A stretch of 64,000 nucleotides of DNA from Streptomyces pinistramenti (GTDB taxonomy: Bacteria > Actinomycetota > Actinomycetes > Streptomycetales > Streptomycetaceae), in contig NZ_JAJCXB010000027.1 of the NCBI RefSeq assembly GCF_020564935.1, forward strand, positions 1-64,000. Reading direction: 5' to 3'. The notes beneath the pieces are model-generated. The model was not told the origin of the DNA, ran no database searches, and worked only from the letters and a program-made list of their open reading frames with translations. A program made the translations under genes and the position numbers. This document shows, piece after piece, positions 17,132 through 24,829 of the stretch; position 1 is the stretch's first letter, and every line of letters begins with the position of its first letter.

Positions 17132-18052
17132 CTAGGGGGTGTTCTTCGCGTCCCGCCGTCCGGCTGGGGGATCCGGGGCCCTGTCCGTCGTCGGTAGCAG
17201 GAACTCGGCCAGGACGTCGGTGACTTCGCGGATCAGGGGGCGCAGCACGCGGAAGCGGGAGGCGGCGATGGCGCGGGCCACCAAGGGGGAGGTGCGTTCG
17301 ACCAGGCGGCGGGTGCGGGCGCAGCCCGGGGAGCGGTCGTGGACCCAGAAGAGGACCACGCCCATCTGCTGGAGCCACAGCAACTGCGGTAGCTGGGCGG
17401 TGAGTTCGGGGTCCGCCGAGACCTTGGCGCCGGCCAGGACCTGGCGGTGCAGGGCGATGGCGGTGGCCCGCGGGCCCTGGGACTCGTCGGAGAACGGGCT
17501 GAGCGGGCTCGCCGGGTCGGCGGCGTTCTTGAAGAACTGTGCGGCGAACTCGTGGTACGGCGCGGCGATGTCGAGCCAGGTGAGCAGCACGCCGCTCAGC
17601 CGCCCCGCCAGATCCGTCTCGCGGGCCAGGACGTCCTCGACCGCCGCCGTGTGCTCCGCGGCGATGCGGTCGTAGAAGCCCTGGATGAGGTGTTCCTTGG
17701 AGGCGAAGTAGTAGTACGCGTTGCCCACGGAGACCCCGGCCTCCTGGGCGATGGCGCGCATGGTCGTCCGGTCGTAGCCGCGTTCCTGGAAGAGCCGCAT
17801 CGCGGTCTCCAGGATCAGCGCCCGGGTCTGCTCGCTCTTGGCGGTGGGGCGGCCGGATTTCGCGGCGGGGGCGGACGGGGCGCCGGGGCCGGGCTTCGCG
17901 CCTGCCTCCGGCCCCGGCGCGGCCTCCGCCGGTGTCTTGCGCCGCGGCCGCTTCCGGGAGCCGGCCGGGCCCGGCGTCCGTTCCGCGCCCGCCGCCGTCT
18001 CGTCGCTCACGTCCGGTCCATGCCCCTGACCCGCCGGCGTCTCGTCGTTCAC
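17132..18052 (-). CDS. TetR/AcrR family transcriptional regulator
   Basis: The protein has 306 residues. A Pro/Ala/Lys-rich disordered extension (1-70) precedes a clear TetR helix-turn-helix (about 76-122; TMRAIAQEAGVSVGNAYYYFASKEHLIQ). The all-helical ligand domain contains YHEFAAQFFKNAADPASPLSPFSDES, a segment common in Streptomyces TetR proteins of unknown ligand. The extension is much longer than usual, and the true start could lie within it. The 5' end carries an imperfect direct repeat coding for the DET-A-G motif twice (residues 3-8 and 17-22). It points the same way as the hydrolase gene upstream. Confidence 0.88.
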   Translation of the reverse strand: MNDETPAGQGHGPDVSDETAAGAERTPGPAGSRKRPRRKTPAEAAPGPEAGAKPGPGAPSAPAAKSGRPTAKSEQTRALILETAMRLFQERGYDRTTMRAIAQEAGVSVGNAYYYFASKEHLIQGFYDRIAAEHTAAVEDVLARETDLAGRLSGVLLTWLDIAAPYHEFAAQFFKNAADPASPLSPFSDESQGPRATAIALHRQVLAGAKVSADPELTAQLPQLLWLQQMGVVLFWVHDRSPGCARTRRLVERTSPLVARAIAASRFRVLRPLIREVTDVLAEFLLPTTDRAPDPPAGRRDAKNTP

Positions 18053-18209
18053 GTCCGCTCTACGCCCTCGTCCTGGTCCTCGTGCCGCCCATGCGCCCGC
18101 TCCCGTGCCTGCGGGCGGGCATGCCCCTGAGCCTAGAGGAGGGGCCCGGCACCGTGGTGGGCAGCAAGCCGTACGGGCGCGGGGAGCGGCCCTGTCGCCG
18201 GGCGCCGGG

Positions 18210-19058
18210 CTACAGGGACTGTTCAGCGAGGAAGCCGGTGATCAGGGCCGTCCACTCCTCGGGGCGCTCGACCATCGGGAGGTGACCGGTCGCGATCTCC
18301 GCGTACCGGGCGCCGGGGATGTGGTCCGCCAGGTAGCGGGACTGGGAGGGGTGGACCAGGGGGTCGAGGGTGGTGGCGATGACCAGGGCCGGTACCGCGA
18401 TCTCGGGCAGGTCGGCGGTGGTGTCCACGGTCGCGACCAGTGCGGCCTGCTCGGCGGAGCCCGGCGGCGGGCCCGCCGGGTCGTCGTCGAGTGCGGCCGC
18501 CAGCGCGTCCGGGGGCAGTGCGTCGAGATGGTCGGGGGCGAAGGCGGCGAGCGTACGGGCCTGGGCGAAGCCCGTGTAGTCGCCGCGGTCCAGGAGGCGC
18601 AGCCACAGGTCGAGCCAGATGCGGATGCGCTGGTCGGGCCGGGCGAGGCCGGCGGTGAGCACCAGCCCGCGCACCCGCTCGGGGTGGCGTGCGGCGGCCC
18701 GTACGGAGACTGCCGTACCGAGCGAGTAGCCGACGAGGGTGAAGGTTTCCACGCCGGCCGCGACCGCCTCGGCGACGAGGGCGTCGGCGAGCGCGTCCAG
18801 GGACAGCGGGCCATCGGCGCGGGGGGTGGCGCCCGAGCCGGGGTAGTCGGGGGCGACGACGGTGTGACCGGAGTCGGCCAGCAGCGGTATCAGCGGGGCG
18901 AAGTTGTCGGCGATGCTGCCGGTGGCGCCGTGCGCGAGCAGGATGCCGGGGCCGGGCCCGTGGGGCGGTCCGGCTGCGGCCGGGGGGCGGGTGACCGATG
19001 TGGACAGCGGGGGGAGCGGCGAGATGGAGGGGGCCGGGGGTGCGGGAATGTGCGTCAT
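18210..19058 (-). CDS. alpha/beta hydrolase
   Basis: This 282-residue alpha/beta hydrolase-fold protein has an oxyanion-hole HG at 43-44, the nucleophile elbow GYSLGTA with S112, an acid in TTLDPLVHPSQ and the catalytic histidine in ATGHLPMVE near the C-terminus. The substrate is unknown. ATG 19058 is preferred over 19097 because the latter would place the MerR operator in coding sequence. CAACCT (19066-19071) is also 7 nt from this ATG. The divergent MerR regulator and the palindrome in the promoter spacer make it a probable MerR-activated gene. Confidence 0.88.
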   Translation of the reverse strand: MTHIPAPPAPSISPLPPLSTSVTRPPAAAGPPHGPGPGILLAHGATGSIADNFAPLIPLLADSGHTVVAPDYPGSGATPRADGPLSLDALADALVAEAVAAGVETFTLVGYSLGTAVSVRAAARHPERVRGLVLTAGLARPDQRIRIWLDLWLRLLDRGDYTGFAQARTLAAFAPDHLDALPPDALAAALDDDPAGPPPGSAEQAALVATVDTTADLPEIAVPALVIATTLDPLVHPSQSRYLADHIPGARYAEIATGHLPMVERPEEWTALITGFLAEQSL

Positions 19059-19065
19059 GGGCGGC

Positions 19066-19097
19066 AGGTTGCCCCTTGACACCGGTGTCAAGGTCAA
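19066..19097 (-). promoter_or_regulatory. MerR-type operator and elongated-spacer promoter
   Basis: CCTTGACACCGGTGTCAAGG at 19074-19093 is a perfect 20-bp palindrome. On the minus strand it lies inside a 20-nt spacer between TTGACC (19097-19092, -35) and CAACCT (19071-19066, -10). The -10 is 7 nt from the hydrolase ATG. A dyad inside a 19-20 nt spacer is the hallmark of MerR-activated promoters. Reading the other way, TTGCCC, the same dyad and TCAAGT give a weaker mirror promoter towards merR. Confidence 0.8.
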
Positions 19098-19167
19098 GTT
19101 GCAGGGCGCGCCCTCCCGATATTCGGGGGAATCCGGCGGAATCAGGAATGCAGGAGGGGCGCCGGGA

Positions 19168-19659
19168 GTGCTGTGGGAAGGGTGTGTCGTGCGGGGGGTT
19201 CAGCCGTGTGCGGGGGATGTGGCGGGGCTGTCCGCGGGAGCGGGAGGGCAGCGGCAGGAGGCATGGCGGATAGGGCAGTTGGCGAGCCGTACGGGTGTCA
19301 GCACGCGGTCGCTGCGCTACTACGAGCAGCAGGGGCTGCTGCGTGCCGAACGTGACGGGAACGGATACCGCCGCTATGGCCCGGAGGCCGCCGAGACGGT
19401 CCGGCGGATCCGTGAGCTGCTCGCCACCGGGCTGAGTACGGACACGATCCGTGAGCTGCTGCCGTGTGCGCAGGGCGGTCCCGGCCTGCAGGCGTGTGCC
19501 TTCTCCTGCGGGGTGGTGGAGGGACAGCTTGCGCGGCTGGACGCGGAGATCGCCGAACTCCTGCACCGTCGCGAGGCGTTGGGCCGGTACGCGGGTCTTA
19601 TGCGCGAACGCCGCGCCCAGGACGAGGCGTTGGCGGCCCGCGCGCTCCGTTCGGCCTGA
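19168..19659 (+). CDS. MerR family transcriptional regulator
   Basis: This protein of about 163 residues has the MerR signature WRIGQLASRTGVSTRSLRYYEQQGLL with RYYE, a second wing GYRRYG, a dimerisation helix and a C-terminal segment with three cysteines (LLPCAQGG, ACAFSC) that could sense redox state or a thiophilic ligand. The start is uncertain. GTG 19168 has AGGAGG (19152-19157) 10 nt upstream; GTG 19189 is also possible. The first 30 residues are not part of the fold. It is divergent from the hydrolase, whose promoter contains the matching dyad. Confidence 0.88.
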   Translation: MLWEGCVVRGVQPCAGDVAGLSAGAGGQRQEAWRIGQLASRTGVSTRSLRYYEQQGLLRAERDGNGYRRYGPEAAETVRRIRELLATGLSTDTIRELLPCAQGGPGLQACAFSCGVVEGQLARLDAEIAELLHRREALGRYAGLMRERRAQDEALAARALRSA

Positions 19660-19833
19660 GAGACGCCGGAGGACCCGCCGCCGCGATCCGGGGAGTCCCC
19701 CGGGCCCAACCCCGCCCGCCGCCAACGGAATTCCCCGATCGTCGCCCGCGGGTTGCCGAAACCGGCCATGGAGTCGGATCCTCGTGTGCACCGTGCTCGG
19801 GGGAGTCGCGGGGGCCGGCGGCGGGTGGTTGGC

Positions 19834-20130
19834 GTGCTGCGAGTGCACTTCACGAGGCAGGATCTGGCGCGTACGCGACTGGCGGACGGTGCGGACCCGC
19901 TGTGGGAGACCGCGCTGAGCCTGCACAGTCTGCGGGGTTTCGGGGGCCGATCCGGCGCGGGATGCCTGGCGGCAGCATGCCGTACGGCACGGCCCAGGGC
20001 CGTTGCGGGCCCTGTTGCCCTGGTGCTGCGGCACGGCTACTTCCCGGACTTCCTTACCCCGTACGCCGGTTCGGAGGGTGTCGAGCCCGCGCTGCCGCCC
20101 GTGCTGGTGTATCCGGCGGGTGCGGACGCG
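19834..20130 (+). pseudogene. truncated ArsR-type winged-helix regulator remnant
   Basis: From GTG 19834 the frame reads LRVHFTRQDLARTRLADGADPLWETALSLH (written here in part as a recognisable block), which is the N-terminus of a large Streptomyces family of ArsR-like regulators usually about 330 residues long. It continues with GYFPDFLTPYAGSEGVE, another family block, but the spacing is shortened. No winged-helix domain follows before the sdh terminator at 20133. It is therefore probably a decayed 5' fragment. The block boundaries are my reading and need alignment. Confidence 0.6.
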
Positions 20131-20132
20131 GA

Positions 20133-20168
20133 AGGGCCCCGCCTCCGTACGTACGGAAGCGGGGCCCT
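20133..20168. terminator. strong hairpin terminator downstream of sdhB
   Basis: The arms 20133-20150 and 20151-20168 are complementary over 18 bp with a single mismatch (AGGGCCCCGC...GCGGGGCCCT outside, GTAC at the centre). It ends the minus-strand sdhCDAB operon 55 bp after sdhB and would also stop plus-strand transcripts. Confidence 0.8.
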
Positions 20169-20223
20169 CCGGGGCGTGCAGACCCGGATCGGTACCGGCA
20201 TCGGCACCAGGACCGGGGCAGGA

Positions 20224-20997
20224 TCAGAAGCGTCGCGTGATCAGCGCGCGCTTGACCTCCTGGATCGCCTTGGTGACCTCGATACCGCGCGGGCAGGCGT
20301 CCGTGCAGTTGAAGGTCGTACGGCAGCGCCAGACGCCGTCCTTGTCGTTGAGGATTTCGAGACGCTGCTCGCCACCCTCGTCACGGCTGTCGAAGATGAA
20401 GCGGTGCGCGTTGACGATCGCCGCCGGGCCGAAGTACTGGCCGTCGTTCCAGAACACCGGGCAGGAGGACGTGCAGGCGGCGCAGAGGATGCACTTCGTC
20501 GTGTCGTCGAAGCGCTCGCGGTCCTCGGCGGTCTGCCGCCGCTCACGGGTCGGCTCGTTGCCGTTCGTGATCAGGAAGGGCATCACGTCGCGGTACGCCT
20601 GGAAGAACGGCTCCATGTCCACGACCAGGTCCTTGAGGACCGTCAGGCCCTTGATGGCCTCGACCGTGATCGGCTTCTGCGGGTTGATGTCCTTGATCAG
20701 CGTCTTGCACGCCAGGCGGTTCTTGCCGTTGATGCGCATGGCGTCGGAACCGCAGATGCCGTGGGCGCAGGAACGGCGGAACGTCAGGGTGCCGTCCTGG
20801 TCCCACTTGATCTTGTGGAGGGCGTCCAGGACGCGCTCCTTGGGATCGATCTCCAGCTGGAAGTCCTGCCAGCTCGCCTCTTCCGAGACCTCCGGGTTGA
20901 ACCGGCGGATCCGGAAGGTGGCGGTGATCATCTGCGAAGCGGTGTTCTCCGCCGCGTCCAGTGCCGCGGAGTGCTTCTCAAGCGTGGGGCTGCTCAT
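20224..20997 (-). CDS. sdhB: succinate dehydrogenase iron-sulfur subunit
   Basis: The 257-residue SdhB carries three iron-sulfur clusters that pass electrons from FAD to quinone. The [2Fe-2S] ligands are in CAHGICGSDAM plus the later C in NRLAC, the [4Fe-4S] motif is CILCAACTSSCP and the [3Fe-4S] motif is CRTTFNCTDACP. Its ATG overlaps the sdhA stop by TGATG, so SdhA and SdhB are translationally coupled. It is the last gene of the operon, at the inner face of the membrane. Confidence 0.97.
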   Translation of the reverse strand: MSSPTLEKHSAALDAAENTASQMITATFRIRRFNPEVSEEASWQDFQLEIDPKERVLDALHKIKWDQDGTLTFRRSCAHGICGSDAMRINGKNRLACKTLIKDINPQKPITVEAIKGLTVLKDLVVDMEPFFQAYRDVMPFLITNGNEPTRERRQTAEDRERFDDTTKCILCAACTSSCPVFWNDGQYFGPAAIVNAHRFIFDSRDEGGEQRLEILNDKDGVWRCRTTFNCTDACPRGIEVTKAIQEVKRALITRRF

Positions 20998-22751
20998 CAG
21001 TACTTACGCTCCATCGGCTGGTAGCGGGTCTGCACGACCGGCTTGTAGTCGAGGCGGATCGACTCCGAGCCGTCTGCGCCCACCTCGCGGTACGCCATGG
21101 TGTGCCGCATGAAGTTGACGTCGTCGCGGTTGGGGTAGTCCTCGCGGTAGTGACCGCCGCGGGACTCCTTGCGGGCGAGTGCGGACACGGCCATGACCTC
21201 GGCCAGGTCGAGCAGGTTGCCCAGCTCGATGGCCTCCAGCAGGTCGGTGTTGAACCGCTTGCCCTTGTCCTGGACGGACACGTTCAGGTACCGCTCGCGC
21301 AGCTCGCCGATCTTCTCGACCGCGGTCTTGATCGTCTGCTCGGTGCGGAACACCATCACGTTGGCGTCCATGCACTCCTGGAGTTCCTTGCGGATCTCCG
21401 TGACCCGCTCGGTGCCGTTGGAGTCGCGCAGCCGCTCGACCTGGTCGATGACCTGCTGCGCCGGGTTCTCGGGCAGCTCGACGAAGTCGTGGTCGGCGGA
21501 GTACTCGGCCGCGGCGATGCCGGCCCGGCGCCCGAAGACGTTGATGTCCAGGAGCGAGTTGGTGCCCAGGCGGTTGGCGCCGTGCACGGAGACGCAGGCG
21601 ACCTCGCCGGCGGCGTACAGGCCCGGCACGACGGTGTCGTTGTCGCGCAGCACCTCGCCCTCGACGTTGGTCGGGATGCCGCCCATGGCGTAGTGCGCGG
21701 TCGGCTGGATCGGGATCGGGTCCGTGTAGGGCTCGATGCCGAGGTACGTGCGCGCGAACTCGGTGATGTCGGGCAGCTTGGCGTCCAGCTGCTCCGGCGG
21801 CAGGTGCGTGAGGTCCAGGTAGACGTGGTCGCCTTCCGGACCGCAGCCGCGGCCTTCCCGGATCTCCGTGTAGATGGAGCGCGAGACGACGTCACGGGAC
21901 GCGAGGTCCTTCATGACCGGCGCGTACTTCTCCATGAAGCGCTCGCCGTCCTTGTTGCGGAGGATGCCGCCCTCACCGCGGGCGCCCTCCGTCAGCAGGA
22001 TGCCCATCCGCCAGATGCCGGTCGGGTGGAACTGGAAGAACTCCATGTCCTCCAGCGGCAGTCCGCGGCGGTAGGCCGCGGCCTGGCCGTCACCGGTCAG
22101 CGTGTGCGCGTTGGAGGTCACCTTGAAGAACTTGCCGGTGCCACCGGACGCGAAGATGATCGCCTTCGCCTGGAAGACGTGGATCTCGCCGGTCGCCAGC
22201 TCGTACGCGACGACGCCGGCCGACTTCTTCACGCCGTCGACGTCCTGGAGCAGCAGGTCCAGGACGTAGAACTCGTTGAAGAACTCCACACCCTCCTTGA
22301 CGCAGTTCTGGTACAGCGTCTGGAGGATCATGTGGCCGGTGCGGTCCGACGCGTAGCAGGACCGGCGGACCGGGGCCTCGCCGTGGTTACGCGAGTGACC
22401 GCCGAAGCGGCGCTGGTCGATCGTGCCGTCCGGGGTGCGGTTGAACGGCAGGCCCATCTTCTCCAGGTCGAGGACGGAGTCGATGGCCTCCTTCGCGAGG
22501 ATCTCGGCGGCGTCCTGGTCGACCAGGTAGTCGCCGCCCTTGATCGTGTCGAAGGTGTGCCACTCCCAGTTGTCCTCCTCGACGTTGGCGAGGGCGGCGG
22601 CCATGCCGCCCTGCGCCGCGCCGGTGTGGGAGCGGGTCGGGTAGAGCTTCGTCAGGACCGCGGTGCGGCTGCGCTTCGTCGACTCGATGGCCGCGCGCAT
22701 GCCCGCGCCGCCGGCGCCGACGATGACGGTGTCGTACTTGTGGATCTTCAT
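20997..22751 (-). CDS. sdhA: succinate dehydrogenase flavoprotein subunit
   Basis: The 584-residue SdhA oxidises succinate to fumarate. It shows the dinucleotide motif VIVGAGGAGMRAA, the SHTGAAQGG segment carrying the FAD-linked histidine, the QFHPTGI block and the substrate-side GHSRNHGEAPVRRSCYASDRTGH. It is cytoplasmic and bound to SdhB. It is the third gene of sdhCDAB with 23 nt after sdhD, and part of both the citric acid cycle and the respiratory chain. Confidence 0.97.
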   Translation of the reverse strand: MKIHKYDTVIVGAGGAGMRAAIESTKRSRTAVLTKLYPTRSHTGAAQGGMAAALANVEEDNWEWHTFDTIKGGDYLVDQDAAEILAKEAIDSVLDLEKMGLPFNRTPDGTIDQRRFGGHSRNHGEAPVRRSCYASDRTGHMILQTLYQNCVKEGVEFFNEFYVLDLLLQDVDGVKKSAGVVAYELATGEIHVFQAKAIIFASGGTGKFFKVTSNAHTLTGDGQAAAYRRGLPLEDMEFFQFHPTGIWRMGILLTEGARGEGGILRNKDGERFMEKYAPVMKDLASRDVVSRSIYTEIREGRGCGPEGDHVYLDLTHLPPEQLDAKLPDITEFARTYLGIEPYTDPIPIQPTAHYAMGGIPTNVEGEVLRDNDTVVPGLYAAGEVACVSVHGANRLGTNSLLDINVFGRRAGIAAAEYSADHDFVELPENPAQQVIDQVERLRDSNGTERVTEIRKELQECMDANVMVFRTEQTIKTAVEKIGELRERYLNVSVQDKGKRFNTDLLEAIELGNLLDLAEVMAVSALARKESRGGHYREDYPNRDDVNFMRHTMAYREVGADGSESIRLDYKPVVQTRYQPMERKY

Positions 22752-22774
22752 TGGTCGTTACCTCAGCCCCGGCT

Positions 22775-23254
22775 TCAGGCGATGTTCGGGTCGAAGGTGA
22801 AGATCACCAGCGTGCCCAGAAGGACGGTGAACACCGTGGCGGTGTAGAGCAGCATCTTCAGCCAGAAGCGGGTCGTGTCCCGCTGCGCGTAGTCGTTGAT
22901 GACGGTGCGCAGGCCGTTGGCGCCGTGCAGCATGGCGAGCCACAGCATGCACAGGTCCCAGCCCTGCCAGAACGGCGAGGCCCAGCGGCCGGCCACGAAG
23001 GCGAAGCCGATCTTGGAGACGCCGCCGTCCAGCACGAGCTGGATCAGCAGGTGACCCAGGACGAGGACGACCAGCACGACGCCGGACAGCCGCATGAACA
23101 GCCAGCCGTACAGCTCGAAGTTGGTGCGCGTCGACTTCGGGGTCTTCTTGGTGCGCTTGCGCGGCGGCTCGATGACGGGCGCGGGGTTGTCCACGTCGTA
23201 AAGGCTGACGTCGTTCACGGTCGCACCTGCGGGGGAAGTTGTTTCAGCAGACAT
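22775..23254 (-). CDS. sdhD: succinate dehydrogenase hydrophobic membrane anchor subunit
   Basis: This 159-residue anchor has three membrane helices (about 50-75, 90-115 and 130-152) after a charged N-terminus with the basic patch RKRTKKTPK. GHLLIQ in helix 1 includes a candidate heme-ligand histidine, and the helix 2 region contains MLHGANGLRTV, common in actinobacterial SdhD. With SdhC it forms the quinone site. It begins 9 nt after the sdhC stop. Confidence 0.93.
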   Translation of the reverse strand: MSAETTSPAGATVNDVSLYDVDNPAPVIEPPRKRTKKTPKSTRTNFELYGWLFMRLSGVVLVVLVLGHLLIQLVLDGGVSKIGFAFVAGRWASPFWQGWDLCMLWLAMLHGANGLRTVINDYAQRDTTRFWLKMLLYTATVFTVLLGTLVIFTFDPNIA

Positions 23255-23263
23255 CTCGCGTCA

Positions 23264-23644
23264 TCAGCTCCCGAACAGCGTGCGCAGGGTGTGCTGCAGC
23301 ACGGGGTAGAAGGCACCGGCCATCAGCACGACCCAGACGCCCACGACGGTCCACAGCATCTGCTTCTGGTACTTCGGGCCCTTCGACCAGAAGTCCACCG
23401 CGATGACGCGAAGGCCGTTGAGCGCGTGGAAGAGGATTGCGGCGACGAGGCCGTACTCCAGCACGTTGACGATGGGTGTCTTGTAAGTCGCGACGACGTC
23501 GTCGTAGGCCTCGGGAGAGACCCTGACGAGAGCGGTGTCGAGGACGTGTACGAACAGGAAGAAGAAGATGAGGACGCCAGTGACTCGATGAGCCACCCAG
23601 GACCACATGCCTTCCCGGCCGCGGTACAGCGTTCCAGCCGGCAC
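23264..23644 (-). CDS. sdhC: succinate dehydrogenase cytochrome b556 subunit
   Basis: The 126-residue SdhC begins MPAGTLYRGREGMWSWVAHR and has three membrane helices. FLFVHVLDTAL contains the likely heme-ligand histidine and ILFHALNGLRVIAVDF the second conserved histidine. GTG 23644 is preferred because GGAGGG lies just upstream and because the quinone-site N-terminus then starts as in homologues. An upstream ATG at 23719 gives an unconserved tail. It is first in the operon, whose promoter should lie in 23645-23800. Confidence 0.93.
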   Translation of the reverse strand: MPAGTLYRGREGMWSWVAHRVTGVLIFFFLFVHVLDTALVRVSPEAYDDVVATYKTPIVNVLEYGLVAAILFHALNGLRVIAVDFWSKGPKYQKQMLWTVVGVWVVLMAGAFYPVLQHTLRTLFGS

Positions 23645-23824
23645 GGAAAAACCCTCCGGGAGCGGGGATTGGGGCCTGCCGGCTTCTCTGTCGGTCTGGC
23701 CCGGCCGGGTACGGTCCACCGGCCCTGGCCATCGTAGCGACGCGCTGTCGGTTCCTTACGCCGGGGCCCTTAGGTGTGATCAAACAGGCACCAACGGGCT
23801 ATCACACAAGTGCGAATCAGGATG

Positions 23825-24703
23825 TTATGGACATTCGGCCGTAAGGCGTGACAGTCGGCCGCGGACCAGACGGCGCAGCTCGTCCGCGGTGACCGCGCGC
23901 TCCTCGTCCGGGTCGTTCCCCAGCCGGGTGCGGATACCGGCCAGCATCTGGTCCAGTCGCTCCTCGTCCTGGTAGTCGTCGAGGCAGATGACGAAGGCGT
24001 GCCGGAAGCGGCGCTCGTACTCGGCGTGCGCGGCGCGCAGGGCGGTGTGGGCGGCGAGGATGCCGGGGCCCGTGGCGACCGGCAGCGGCAGCGGGGTGGC
24101 CGACTCGGCGGCGAGCGCCTCGTCCAGATCGGCCGGGGTGAGGTCGTAACACGCCTCGTCGGACGCGGCGAGCAGCGCGCCCAGGTCGGGATAGGGCCGG
24201 TGCTCGGCGATCCGCGCGACCCACCTGCGGCTGCCGCAGCAGGACGGCAGCGCGGCCCTGGCGGCGTCCGGCGGCAGGGCGTTGAAGGCGACCGGTTCCG
24301 CGGTGTCCGAAAGTGGCGGGAGCGGGCCGGGGCTCTGCGAGGGTATGCCGCGCCGCGGAGCGTGGGACAGATGCAGCGTCGTCGGCCGGGCGGCCGGAAT
24401 GTCGCCGGACAGCGTGGGCTCCTCGGACGGGACGGACGGGACGGGGGCGCGCCGGGTGGGTGCCGGGCGCGGGACCTGAGGTGCGTCGACGGGTGCGATG
24501 CGGACTGCTGACGGAAGCTGGACGGGCGGCGTACGGATCCCGGACGGGTACGGAAGCGGAGGTGGGAGCCGTGACGACTGGTGTGCGGCGCGCGGCCCCG
24601 GAGCGATTCCGGCGGTCCGGGAGCCCGGTGCGCGGGCTGCCGAACGGCGACGCCACCGTAACGACGAGCGTCGGGCACTGTCCGACGGATGCGCGGTTTT
24701 CAC
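23825..24703 (-). CDS. 2-oxo-4-hydroxy-4-carboxy-5-ureidoimidazoline (OHCU) decarboxylase
   Basis: The C-terminal 155 residues match OHCU decarboxylase (UraD), which converts OHCU to S-allantoin in urate breakdown. It has FNALP near 139, SCCGSRRWVARIAEHRPY near 152-172 and a helical region ending YQDEERLDQM. The N-terminal 135 residues are Pro/Ser/Arg-rich with no homology I recognise. No ATG or GTG lies between the start at 24703 and the domain, so the extension seems real unless a rare start is used. No other purine catabolism gene is in the window. Confidence 0.82.
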   Translation of the reverse strand: MKTAHPSDSARRSSLRWRRRSAARAPGSRTAGIAPGPRAAHQSSRLPPPLPYPSGIRTPPVQLPSAVRIAPVDAPQVPRPAPTRRAPVPSVPSEEPTLSGDIPAARPTTLHLSHAPRRGIPSQSPGPLPPLSDTAEPVAFNALPPDAARAALPSCCGSRRWVARIAEHRPYPDLGALLAASDEACYDLTPADLDEALAAESATPLPLPVATGPGILAAHTALRAAHAEYERRFRHAFVICLDDYQDEERLDQMLAGIRTRLGNDPDEERAVTADELRRLVRGRLSRLTAECP

Positions 24704-24829
24704 CCGGATGAGAGACGTTTCACGTGGGCGGTGGACGGCTGCCGGAGTGGTGATCCTGCGTTTCCGCAGCGTGCGCCGTCAATGCCGCGCACTTTCCATG
24801 TCTTCGCCCCGAAAAGTGAGGATTGCACG

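Noticed and set aside
20961..22847. 628-codon open frame antisense to sdhA
   Set aside because: Val/Asp/Gly-rich reverse image of sdhA with no recognisable domain; sdhA is certain.
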